Assembly: GCA_934444645.1 (NCBI GenBank)
Contig: CAKSCV010000005.1
Coordinates: 1-64,000 of the forward strand
Direction of reading: 5' to 3'
From: an uncultured Eubacteriales bacterium
GTDB lineage: Bacteria; Bacillota; Clostridia; Oscillospirales; CAG-382
DNA: 64,000 bases
Shown piece by piece: positions 1-7,800 of the stretch. A program made the position numbers and the translations under genes. Every line of letters begins with the position of its first letter. The first letter of the stretch is position 1. The notes below the pieces were generated by a model that was not told the DNA's origin, did not search any database, and saw nothing but the letters and a program-made list of their open reading frames with translations.

Positions 1-78
1 CGAACACGGTAGTTAAGATCACCTGTGCCGACAATACTTAGCTGGCGACGGCTTGGTAAGATAGGGCAATGCTAACAT
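1..78 (+). rRNA. rrf: 5S ribosomal RNA, 3' part
   Basis: The first bases match the conserved 3' half of bacterial 5S rRNA: CGAACACGG, then a region resembling GCCGA..TACTTAGCTGG and a G-rich closing strand. The 5' part lies outside the window, so an rRNA operon probably ends here. The exact 3' end is uncertain by a few bases. A tRNA gene follows directly, as is common downstream of 5S. Confidence 0.85.
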
Positions 79-83
79 CTTCT

Positions 84-168
84 GCGGATGTGGCGGAACT
101 GGCAGACGCGCACGTTTGAGGGGCGTGTGAAGTATTTCATATGGGTTCAAGTCCCATCATCCGCACCA
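84..168 (+). tRNA. tRNA-Leu (anticodon GAG)
   Basis: An 85-nt type II tRNA. The acceptor stem GCGGATG pairs with CATCCGC, followed by discriminator A and an encoded CCA. The anticodon stem CACGT/GCGTG encloses the loop TTGAGGG, giving anticodon GAG, which reads CUC/CUU leucine codons. A long variable arm, typical of tRNA-Leu, precedes the T arm containing GGTTCAAGTCC. It is probably co-transcribed with the 5S rRNA. tRNA-Leu genes are frequent integration targets, but no attachment-site duplicate was recognised in the window. Confidence 0.95.
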
Positions 169-170
169 AA

Positions 171-216
171 TCGAGTGATCATATGGTTTTTCACCTACGA
201 TCACTCGACTTTTTTT
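171..216 (+). terminator. Intrinsic terminator of rRNA/tRNA unit
   Basis: Perfect 10-bp inverted repeat TCGAGTGATC (171-180) / GATCACTCGA (199-208) followed by CTTTTTTT. It lies 2 nt after the tRNA CCA end. Confidence 0.9.
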
Positions 217-232
217 ATCTTGATACGTTTTT

Positions 233-260
233 GAAGGAGCAGGCTTACGCCTGCTCCTTC
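233..260. repeat. Perfect 12-bp hairpin
   Basis: GAAGGAGCAGGC (233-244) and GCCTGCTCCTTC (249-260) pair perfectly around a TTAC loop. There is no clear T-run on either side, so its role as a terminator is uncertain. Confidence 0.6.
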
Positions 261-268
261 GCATTGCT

Positions 269-340
269 GACAAACCTACCTAAAAATGGCGGGTTTGTCT
301 GTAATTTGAGCATAACCATCGGCTAAGTCGGTGGTTATGC
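269..340. repeat. Two adjacent hairpins between convergent units
   Basis: The first hairpin pairs GACAAACC..ACC (269-280) with GG.GGGTTTGTC (about 289-300) around an A-rich loop. It resembles the perfect hairpin at 20067-20115. The second pairs GCATAACCA (310-318) with TGGTTATGC (332-340) and abuts the stop codon of the minus-strand AraC gene. It may act as that gene's terminator, although it lacks a long T-run. Confidence 0.5.
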
Positions 341-341
341 T

Positions 342-1316
342 TTAGCGGTTTTGTTCTTTGAGGTTTTTTCTGTACTGACGCGGCGTAACTCCGAATTTTG
401 TTTTGAAAAAACGGCTGAAATACCCGCGTTCCATTCCTAGAATTTCGCTGATCTCGGCAACGGATTTATCAGTGTGCTCGAGCAAGCTGCGCGCACGTTC
501 GCAACGCAGCACCGCCATATAATCGCTGAAATCATATCCTGTCTGTTTGAGAAAAAAACGATAGATCTGCATACGTGAATAGCTGAAGCGCCGGGACAGT
601 TCTCCGACGGTAACGGTGGTAAAATGAGCACTTGCGTATTCCAAAATCTGTTTTGCCGGTTCTCGGTCGCGGTCGGAAAAGCCTTGAGAAAGTACGCCGT
701 GTTTCGCTACGTCAACGGCAAGCGTCATAAGCACGGTTTTTGCCAATTCGTCGAGACATGGCGCATACAGTGAGCGATTGCCCATTACGTTTTCGCTGAA
801 ATCATAAAAGCGTGAAATCAGGGATTGCCAGTCTGCGCTGTCTCCGGAAGCAAAAACGATATAGCTTTTGCTGCGGATGATTTTATTCAGCACGGTGTCT
901 TCGGCGAATAGGGCCGCTGTTTGTTCGACAAGTTCGCTTTTCAGCAGCAGGTTGACGGCGTTTGTCCCATCCGTGGCGGCAAGCGTATGTTGGACGGAGG
1001 GATGCATTAACAGCAAATCTCCCCGATGCAGGCAAATTTTTTGTCCATTGATGATTTGATATACCTTGCCGGAAAATATAAAGTTGATCTCGTAAAAATC
1101 GTGATCGTGCCACTCGGTGACCTCGCCGCATTTAATGTCGTTGCCGATCGCTGAGAGTGTTTTGGTGTCACAGTGAAAATCAAAGCAAAAGGTACGGCAT
1201 TGATTGGGCGGCTCTTCCCCGTCAGATGTTAGCAAAGCAAAGGCTTTTTCGTCGCAAATATCCGATGCTATGGGTATCCTGACAAAATCGGCGCGCGGTT
1301 TCAGCAGTTTTTTCAT
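342..1316 (-). CDS. AraC-family transcriptional regulator with cupin sensor domain
   Basis: A 324-residue AraC/XylS-family regulator. The N-terminal half looks like an AraC-binding cupin fold: 'WHDHDFYEINFIFSG' is the usual histidine-containing ligand pocket, followed by 'HRGDLLLMHPS'. The C-terminal 100 residues form the double helix-turn-helix, with 'YFSRFFKTKFGVTPRQYRK' as the typical second HTH. I chose the ATG at 1316 because AGGAGG lies 8 nt upstream; an in-frame ATG 10 codons earlier has no such site. It is transcribed divergently from the GH20-like gene at 1510, so that gene is its likely target. The inducer is probably a sugar, which is an inference from family and context. Confidence 0.85.
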   Translation of the reverse strand: MKKLLKPRADFVRIPIASDICDEKAFALLTSDGEEPPNQCRTFCFDFHCDTKTLSAIGNDIKCGEVTEWHDHDFYEINFIFSGKVYQIINGQKICLHRGDLLLMHPSVQHTLAATDGTNAVNLLLKSELVEQTAALFAEDTVLNKIIRSKSYIVFASGDSADWQSLISRFYDFSENVMGNRSLYAPCLDELAKTVLMTLAVDVAKHGVLSQGFSDRDREPAKQILEYASAHFTTVTVGELSRRFSYSRMQIYRFFLKQTGYDFSDYMAVLRCERARSLLEHTDKSVAEISEILGMERGYFSRFFKTKFGVTPRQYRKNLKEQNR

Positions 1317-1509
1317 GGCAGCTTCCTCCTGCTGCCAGTATAGCAAAACGAAAAGGAAAATGCATGAACGGCATGTTATAATATGAAAAGTTTTTTGATA
1401 ATAATGTTATATTTGTCAATTTACAATCACAGTTAAGTGTGTTATAGTGTAGTTGATAATTTATATAACCGTATCAATTTTGAATAAGGTATAGGAAAGG
1501 ATCAACGAC

Positions 1510-4221
1510 ATGAAAAAGCTTTTGAAACAATTGACGGCAACTCTGCTTGCAGTGTGTATGGCGGCAATCGGTTTTCCGTTTGCGGCTTTTGCGCAAACGC
1601 CGGCATTAACGCCGGAGGAAGTGCTTTCCGCCCCTCCGACGATTGCAAACGGCAGAATCGTTCTGCCCAAGACCGACGCAGGAACGCTTTCACTGTACGG
1701 TTCGTCCGCTCCGCAGATTGTCGCGCTTGACGGAGCGGTGACTTCGCCTCTTATTGATACGACGGTCTCTTTGTTGTATCAGTTACAGACCGCAGACGGT
1801 GTTGTGACTTCACAGAAAAACGTCAAGCTGACCGTCCCCGGCAGATATTCGGTCGAACCGACGGACAACCCTAAGCCTGATGTTCTTCCTTCTCTTCGGG
1901 AATGGAAAGGACAGACCGGTGTTTTCACTCTGACGGAGGCTTCACGTATCCTGTATGCCGACGTGAAGTTTTCTTCCGCTGCAAATATTCTGCATGACTA
2001 TATTCTTGCCGTAAGCGGCAAAGACCTTGCCGTTGCCTCCGGAACTGCCGGTGCAGCAGGTGATATCATTTTTACGGCAGGTGAGGCGGTTTTAGGCGAA
2101 GAAGGATATGAAATGACCATCGCTGATACGGTTACCGCAGCCTCTCCCGAAATCTGCGGCGCCGTGTATGCCGCCGCAACAATTGCCCAGATTCTTTCCG
2201 GTTCGAAAAATGCCGACACATTGCCGCAAGGGCTTATTCGTGACTATCCTGCCTATGAGGTGCGCGGATTGATGCTTGATACCGCACGGACGTGGTTCGA
2301 CCTTGATACGCTTGAAAGCCTTGGCAAATATATGGCGTATTATAAGCTCAATACCCTGCACCTTCACCTCAATGAAAGCAAGCTGCGCGTGGAAAGCGAA
2401 GCCGTTCCGGACTTCACCTTTGGCGGTGCGGAGCACTACGCCAAGACAGACTATGCTGCGTTCGGTAAAATGCTTGCTTCTTACGGCGTAACGGTCGTCA
2501 GTGAGATCGACTCTCCGGCACATGCTGCAGGTTATGAAGGTATTTTGCCGAAGTTAGACGATCACCGTCTCGACATTCTTGATCCGACCAACCGCGCACA
2601 ATGTGAAACGCTTATCGGCAGCCTGTACGATGAGTTTTTGAACGATCTGTCGACAAAACCTATTCTTCATATCGACGGCGAAACTTTCTATACGCCCGGG
2701 AACAGCTATTCAATTGCTTCAATCGGCGAAAAGACGCTTATCACGGTTGCCGATAATGTTTCGCCGGTGACGGCTGTTTCGCATGCTGCTTCCGGCAGAC
2801 TGCTTGCCGTTGCTTTTGACGGAGCTGTAACCCCCGATACGCTGACCGTTAACGAAAACGCCTTTGACGATGCGCCCGCAGTTTGTGACAAAGACGGAAA
2901 AACCACGCTGTTATGGTCGGCACTGCCGTTTTCAAACGGTGAAAACGCCATTTCTTTCACTGCGCTGGATGAGAACGGCAAAATCGTAAGCGGCAGCTTC
3001 TCCGTTTCCTTTACCGATACGCAGGAAAATCTGCTCGGAAATGTGTATGAGTGCGATTCCGTCTCGTATTTTAATCCCTCCGGAGCAGATCTGTCCGTCA
3101 GTACAGAAGAATTTGTATCCGGCGGCTCATCACTCAAGAGCATTCCCTTTAATCCGTATATTTCGTTAAACAAGGTGGAAATGCATACATCTCCCGGGAA
3201 CGCTGCAAGACGCTATGCGCTTCGTCTGAAGCTGACCGATCCCGCGATGAAACACTTCTGTTTGCAGCGTGAATACTGGCACAGCGACGGCTCGCTTATC
3301 ACTGTCTGTGCGAATTCCTTTGAAGTACAGCCGACCACGGATTGGCAGACCGTTACCGTTGATTTTAACGATACCGTGCAGGACGATGATTTCGGTTTCT
3401 GCGGCGTGTATATCAATTGCCTTGATGTGACGGAACCGACGGTCTTCTATATCGACTGTCTGGAAATGACGCGTATTGGCGAAGAAACGCCGTTTGTTCT
3501 GCCCGATCCCGGTGAAGGGATCGTCTTTACCGACGGCAAAACACTGTATCAAGGCGGCGAAGCTGTCACGCCGTCGCAGATCGGAAGCAAACGTCTTGTG
3601 CTAAAGACCGACCCGCGTCCCGGCTATACGCCGATTACGGCCGGTAAGAACTCCATTCGTATCTCTGCTCCGGCAGGAATCCGTTTCGGCGGTTTCGTTT
3701 CGGCGGCTGCATTGTTTGATGCCGATGAAATCGGCTTTATCGTCGCACGCGGTGACTTGCTTGCCGACCGCGGCTTAACTGCGGCGGATGAAGTAAAAAT
3801 AACGGACAATGTAACCGAAAAAGCTGACGGCGCTTTTACTGCAAGAACAACCGGCGGCATGACGCTTGTCGGCGCGAGAAACTACATCAAGGGAAGCATC
3901 AATAAAACCGTTGATGTCTCGGACGGCAAAACGCCGTTCGGCAATTACGGCGAACAAGGCTCGTATTTTACCGGTATTGTTATAAACCTTGATAAGAATT
4001 ACACCAAAAACGGCGTCACGTATGCCAACCGCTACGACGTACCGTTTGTTGCACGTGCATATGTGAAGATCGGCTCATTGTTTTTTTACGGCAATTGTAC
4101 GACCAAAAGCGTCAAAGAAGCTGCCGAAAACATAAAAGCGGCCGGTGGTGACATGTATACAGCCAACAAGGCGTATATCGACGAAATCATTGCCGGTGCG
4201 GGACAAACGGTCACGGAATAA
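1510..4221 (+). CDS. Secreted GH20-like protein with a shortened catalytic domain
   Basis: A 903-residue exported protein with a signal peptide at residues 1-28. Residues about 120-235 match the GH20b domain of beta-N-acetylhexosaminidases. Residues about 240-395 match the first half of the GH20 barrel ('VRGLMLDTARTWF', 'LNTLHLHLNES', 'VVSEIDSPAHAAGYE'). Two things are odd. The motif that is normally HIGxDE reads 'HIDGETFY' (about residue 386), losing the Asp-Glu pair. The sequence then passes directly into beta-rich modules, so the second half of the barrel appears to be missing. A carbohydrate-binding-like beta-sandwich lies near 525-665. The C-terminal domain (about 714-873) is shared with the secreted protein at 58854. 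It could be a binding protein rather than an active hexosaminidase. Confidence 0.75.
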   Translation: MKKLLKQLTATLLAVCMAAIGFPFAAFAQTPALTPEEVLSAPPTIANGRIVLPKTDAGTLSLYGSSAPQIVALDGAVTSPLIDTTVSLLYQLQTADGVVTSQKNVKLTVPGRYSVEPTDNPKPDVLPSLREWKGQTGVFTLTEASRILYADVKFSSAANILHDYILAVSGKDLAVASGTAGAAGDIIFTAGEAVLGEEGYEMTIADTVTAASPEICGAVYAAATIAQILSGSKNADTLPQGLIRDYPAYEVRGLMLDTARTWFDLDTLESLGKYMAYYKLNTLHLHLNESKLRVESEAVPDFTFGGAEHYAKTDYAAFGKMLASYGVTVVSEIDSPAHAAGYEGILPKLDDHRLDILDPTNRAQCETLIGSLYDEFLNDLSTKPILHIDGETFYTPGNSYSIASIGEKTLITVADNVSPVTAVSHAASGRLLAVAFDGAVTPDTLTVNENAFDDAPAVCDKDGKTTLLWSALPFSNGENAISFTALDENGKIVSGSFSVSFTDTQENLLGNVYECDSVSYFNPSGADLSVSTEEFVSGGSSLKSIPFNPYISLNKVEMHTSPGNAARRYALRLKLTDPAMKHFCLQREYWHSDGSLITVCANSFEVQPTTDWQTVTVDFNDTVQDDDFGFCGVYINCLDVTEPTVFYIDCLEMTRIGEETPFVLPDPGEGIVFTDGKTLYQGGEAVTPSQIGSKRLVLKTDPRPGYTPITAGKNSIRISAPAGIRFGGFVSAAALFDADEIGFIVARGDLLADRGLTAADEVKITDNVTEKADGAFTARTTGGMTLVGARNYIKGSINKTVDVSDGKTPFGNYGEQGSYFTGIVINLDKNYTKNGVTYANRYDVPFVARAYVKIGSLFFYGNCTTKSVKEAAENIKAAGGDMYTANKAYIDEIIAGAGQTVTE

Positions 4222-4235
4222 CAGAGGATAAGTCC

Positions 4236-4367
4236 ATGAAAAAATACATTTCTCCCGATTTGGAGTTTGTTGTGCTGCTTGCCTATGAAAACATATTGAC
4301 CGGCAGCGGGGAAACGCCGGAAAAATTCGACGATAGCGAGTTGGATTCCGACGAATTGTTTAACTGA
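4236..4367 (+). CDS. 43-residue microprotein of unknown function
   Basis: A short ORF starting 14 nt after the GH20-like gene, with AGAGGA about 8 nt before its ATG. It encodes 43 residues beginning 'MKKYISPDLEFVVL' and ending in an acidic tail, 'DDSELDSDELFN'. Its layout, MKKY.xPxLE followed by a hydrophobic stretch, 'ENILTGSG' and an acidic or Gly-rich end, resembles small peptides I recall from gut Clostridia. I cannot name a characterised family. It is probably co-transcribed with the GH20-like gene, and a strong hairpin follows it. The sequence has no clear signal peptide or transmembrane segment. A precursor peptide or regulatory peptide is possible. Confidence 0.6.
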   Translation: MKKYISPDLEFVVLLAYENILTGSGETPEKFDDSELDSDELFN

Positions 4368-4386
4368 GAAAAAGAAAATCGCATAG

Positions 4387-4439
4387 CTCTGAATACTGAA
4401 AAAGCCACCTGAAAATGGTGGCTTTTTCAGTATTCAGAG
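4387..4439. terminator. Bidirectional terminator, 23-bp perfect stem
   Basis: Arms 4387-4409 and 4417-4439 are perfect reverse complements of 23 bp around a 7-nt loop. An A5/T5 tract within the stem supplies a U-tract in both directions. The apex CCACC-TGAAAAT-GGTGG closely resembles the apex of the hairpin at 20067-20115. Confidence 0.85.
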
Positions 4440-4461
4440 TTCTCTGCAAGGAGTATGGGCT

Positions 4462-4520
4462 AACACTTTTGTGTTATTTACAATTACGCACTTGAGCATA
4501 GAAGCACTTTGTGTTATACT
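4462..4520 (+). promoter_or_regulatory. Promoter with putative XRE operators
   Basis: TTGAGC (4492-4497), 17 nt, TATACT (4515-4520) form a sigma-A-type promoter for the XRE gene. A perfect palindrome AACAC-TTTT-GTGTT (4462-4475) lies upstream. A related copy AAGCACTTTGTGTT (4502-4515) ends at the -10 box. This spacing suggests autorepression by the small XRE protein, which is an inference. Confidence 0.6.
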
Positions 4521-4600
4521 CCATTCAGTGTTTGCAGAATTTTATTAAGCAAAATGTGAAAACAAAGCTTTGATTTGATATTTCAACAGAGGTGTAGTCT

Positions 4601-4813
4601 GTGGCTGTTAGTTATAAAAAACTTTGGAAACTATTGATTGACCGTGACATGAGAAAAAAAGACGTATGTGCGGCGGCGGGAATCAGTCATGCGTCCATGG
4701 CAAAACTCGGAAAGAATGAAAACGTCACCACGGATGTGTTAGTAAAGATTTGCACAGCACTGCAATGTGATATTGGCGACATTATGGAGATTACGGATAG
4801 CTCTAATAACTGA
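4601..4813 (+). CDS. Small XRE/Cro-CI-type transcriptional regulator
   Basis: A 70-residue single-domain helix-turn-helix protein ('KKDVCAAAGISHASMAKLGK' covers the HTH; 'VTTDVLVKICTALQCDIGDI' is the typical C-terminal part). It belongs to the YdbB/HTH_26-like group often found beside restriction-modification and other defence genes. The start is GTG at 4601, with AGAGGTG about 6 nt upstream. It lies 33 nt before the large helicase-nuclease gene on the same strand and probably controls a two-gene operon through the palindromes at 4462-4515. Confidence 0.85.
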   Translation: MAVSYKKLWKLLIDRDMRKKDVCAAAGISHASMAKLGKNENVTTDVLVKICTALQCDIGDIMEITDSSNN

Positions 4814-4846
4814 GCAAGAGAATAAAGTGTGGAGGCGAGCTGAACG

Positions 4847-7800
4847 GTGGATACAAAGAAGCTGGATAAGTGGGCTGATTTGCTGCTGGATACAGGAAAG
4901 CGCAATAATCTGATCAATTTTAAGGACACGCGAGCTTTAACCGCGGAGGTATTGCTGCCGTCTTCTGATGCTCTGTTCGAGAAAGTAGACGGGGCGACAT
5001 CCTTCGAAGTTTTTGATCCGAAGATTGCCGAAGAAGACGATGATCCGGCAGAATCCCCTAATCCGGAACAGCTGCAAATAGAGACGCGGGAAGAAATTGA
5101 CGCTACTGACGTAAAAGCTGCGTTTTTGGCTCAATATTCCGGGAAAATCAAGCGGCAGCATCAAATTCTGCTTTATAATGCCGCAACGAATCCGCTTACT
5201 GCCGTAAAAAACATTGATAAGAAGGCGCGGGAGTTCATTGAAGAAACCGGCGTCAATGTTGCGTACATGGCGTTTGGCTTTGTCCACTGGAAAGAAAGCG
5301 CCGCCTCGAACGATGTTTTTCGCGCGCCCATTTTGCTTGTGCCGATTCAGCTGGAACAAGCGTCCGCAGTAGAACCCTATTTTATCAAGTCGGCAGAAGA
5401 GGATATCATTGTTAATCCGACCTTTTCCTATAAAATGGATGCGGAGCATGGGGTAAAGCTCCCTGAATATAACGATGAGGGGCTGACGGCCTACCTTGAG
5501 AAGATAAGGCACCTTGTGGCAAAACTTCAATGGACAGTCACAGCTGAATGCAAGATCGGTATTTTTTCGTTTCTCAAAATCAATATGTACCGGGATCTGA
5601 AGGACAACGCAAAGGCAATCCTTGCAAATCAGAATGTCCGTCAGCTCTTGGGTGAGCCTGCCGTCACAGAAAAAAAGCACGGTGATGAGAAAGCTGCCGC
5701 ATCGATTGCAGATCCGTTGATTGAACTGCATAGCGTGGTTGATGCAGACTCCAGCCAGATCGAAGCGATAGAAATGGCAAAGGCGGGAAAGAACTTCGTT
5801 TTGCAAGGTCCTCCCGGAACCGGCAAAAGCCAAACGATTACCAACATCATCGCAGAATGCCTCAGCGATGGCAAAAAAGTGCTGTTCGTTTCTGAAAAGC
5901 TGGCAGCCTTAAATGTGGTTTACGACAAGTTGAAGCGCGCAGGACTTGCTGAGTTTTGCTTACAGCTCCACAGTCATAAAGCAAATAAAAAGGATGTTAT
6001 TGAGGATATTTGTCATACACTCCGCACGGGAAAAAGTGCTGTTTCCTCGAAAGCAGACGCCGAAATTGCCATCAAGGAAAAGGCGCAGCATCAATTGGAT
6101 GCCTATGCGGTTGAACTTCATAAGCTGCGCCCGGTCATTGAAAAGAGCCTGTATCAGCTATATGAGGCTTATGCAGCATTTCGCTGCACGCCGGAGGTAG
6201 AGTATCCTATTCCGCAGCTTTCTGACAAAGGCGAAGCATACTTGACAGAAACCGCTTCTCTTTTGGAACAGTATGCAGACTATATCCCATCCATCGGATA
6301 TGACTATAGAAAGAATCCGTGGTATGGCTATATCAATCAAGACACATCTTATCAGTCAAAAAATGAGGTGAAGGGTGATCTTTCTGCCGTTTCACGATTC
6401 TTGCAGGCATTGATCCCCTTACAGCAGGAAATCTCTGAGAAGTACGAAATACAGTGTGCCAGCGTAGAAGACGCACAGCTTTGGAACAGCTTCTTCGGTT
6501 TTGCAGCGGCATCCAAGCTGGTTACACCGTCACTCTTAAATCGGGAACATTTTGATGCGGTAAATTCTGCATTGCGCACCTTGCAAGGGCAGAGCGCGGA
6601 TATTCTGGCTGTCCGCTCCGTGTTGAGCGCGGTGTTTGATGATGATGTTTATAAGCTTGACGGAGCAGCGTATCATAAGAAGCTGACAAAGCAGTTTAGC
6701 GGAACTTTCTCCAGGCTTTTTAATGCCGAGTACAAGCAGCTTATCACCGACCTGCGCTTGTGCAAGAAAGACGGAAAGAAGCCGTCCTATAATGAAGCTG
6801 TCGCCATGACAGAAAGACTTGCCTGTTATCAGCAAAAAACCTCGGAATTTGTTGAAACAGAAGCACCTATCAAAGCATTTCTCGGTGAAGCCTATCATGG
6901 TGTCGAAACCGAATGGGATTATGTAGCAGAACAAATGTCGGCGTTGGAGGCAATATTCTCAAACAACATTGCGTTCGGCACGTTAGGAAACTACGATGAT
7001 TTCACCTCTGAACGAGGCGTGTTTGCGGATTACCGTCAAAAGCTCGATGAGGTTTTTGCACTTTGCAGCACGGATATATTCAAGCGAGCTGACGGATACT
7101 TTGACCGAGCGATTCTGAACATCTGCTCTGCACCGTGTCATCTGGTATTGGCGAGATTGGCGGACTGCCTGAATGAAACGGACAAGTTGGATAACTGGTG
7201 CCATTTCAGGAGTCTTCTTGCCAAGTTGGATGATAAGCAGGTCGTATCTTATGTAAATGCTGCCATCGGTAAGAGTATAGAACCGAAACACATTGCCGGA
7301 GCCTTCCGGAAGCAGTTTTATTATCAGTGGATCGATTCGATTTTGTCCGGGAATCCTGTTTTGTCTGCATTCAATCGAATTTCTCAGGATAAGGCGATTC
7401 GCACTTTTACCGAGAAAGATACCGAGCAGTTTGAAATCAATAAAGCAAAAATCCGTGCGGAGCTATCCTCCATACGTCCATCTCTTGATATGATTGCTTC
7501 CGGGAGCGCATTGGCAATCTTGCTTCGTGAAGGCGAGAAAAAGCGCAAGCAAAAAAGCATTCGTTCTTTGCTTGCTGAAACAGGGGAGCTTGTTCAGCGA
7601 GTCAAGCCGTGCTTTTTGATGTCTCCGCTGAGCGTCAGCACCTTCCTCGCCCCGGATTCCGTTCACTTCGATGTGGTTGTATTCGATGAGGCATCACAGA
7701 TTTTCCCGCAGGATGCCATCGGCGCAATCTATCGTGCAAACCAGCTGATCGTTGTAGGCGACTCTAAGCAGATGCCGCCCAGTAATTTCTTCAATGCCAC

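Noticed and set aside
141..326. 61-codon ORF near the start
   Set aside because: It overlaps the tRNA-Leu 3' half, the terminator and two hairpins, and has no ribosome-binding site.
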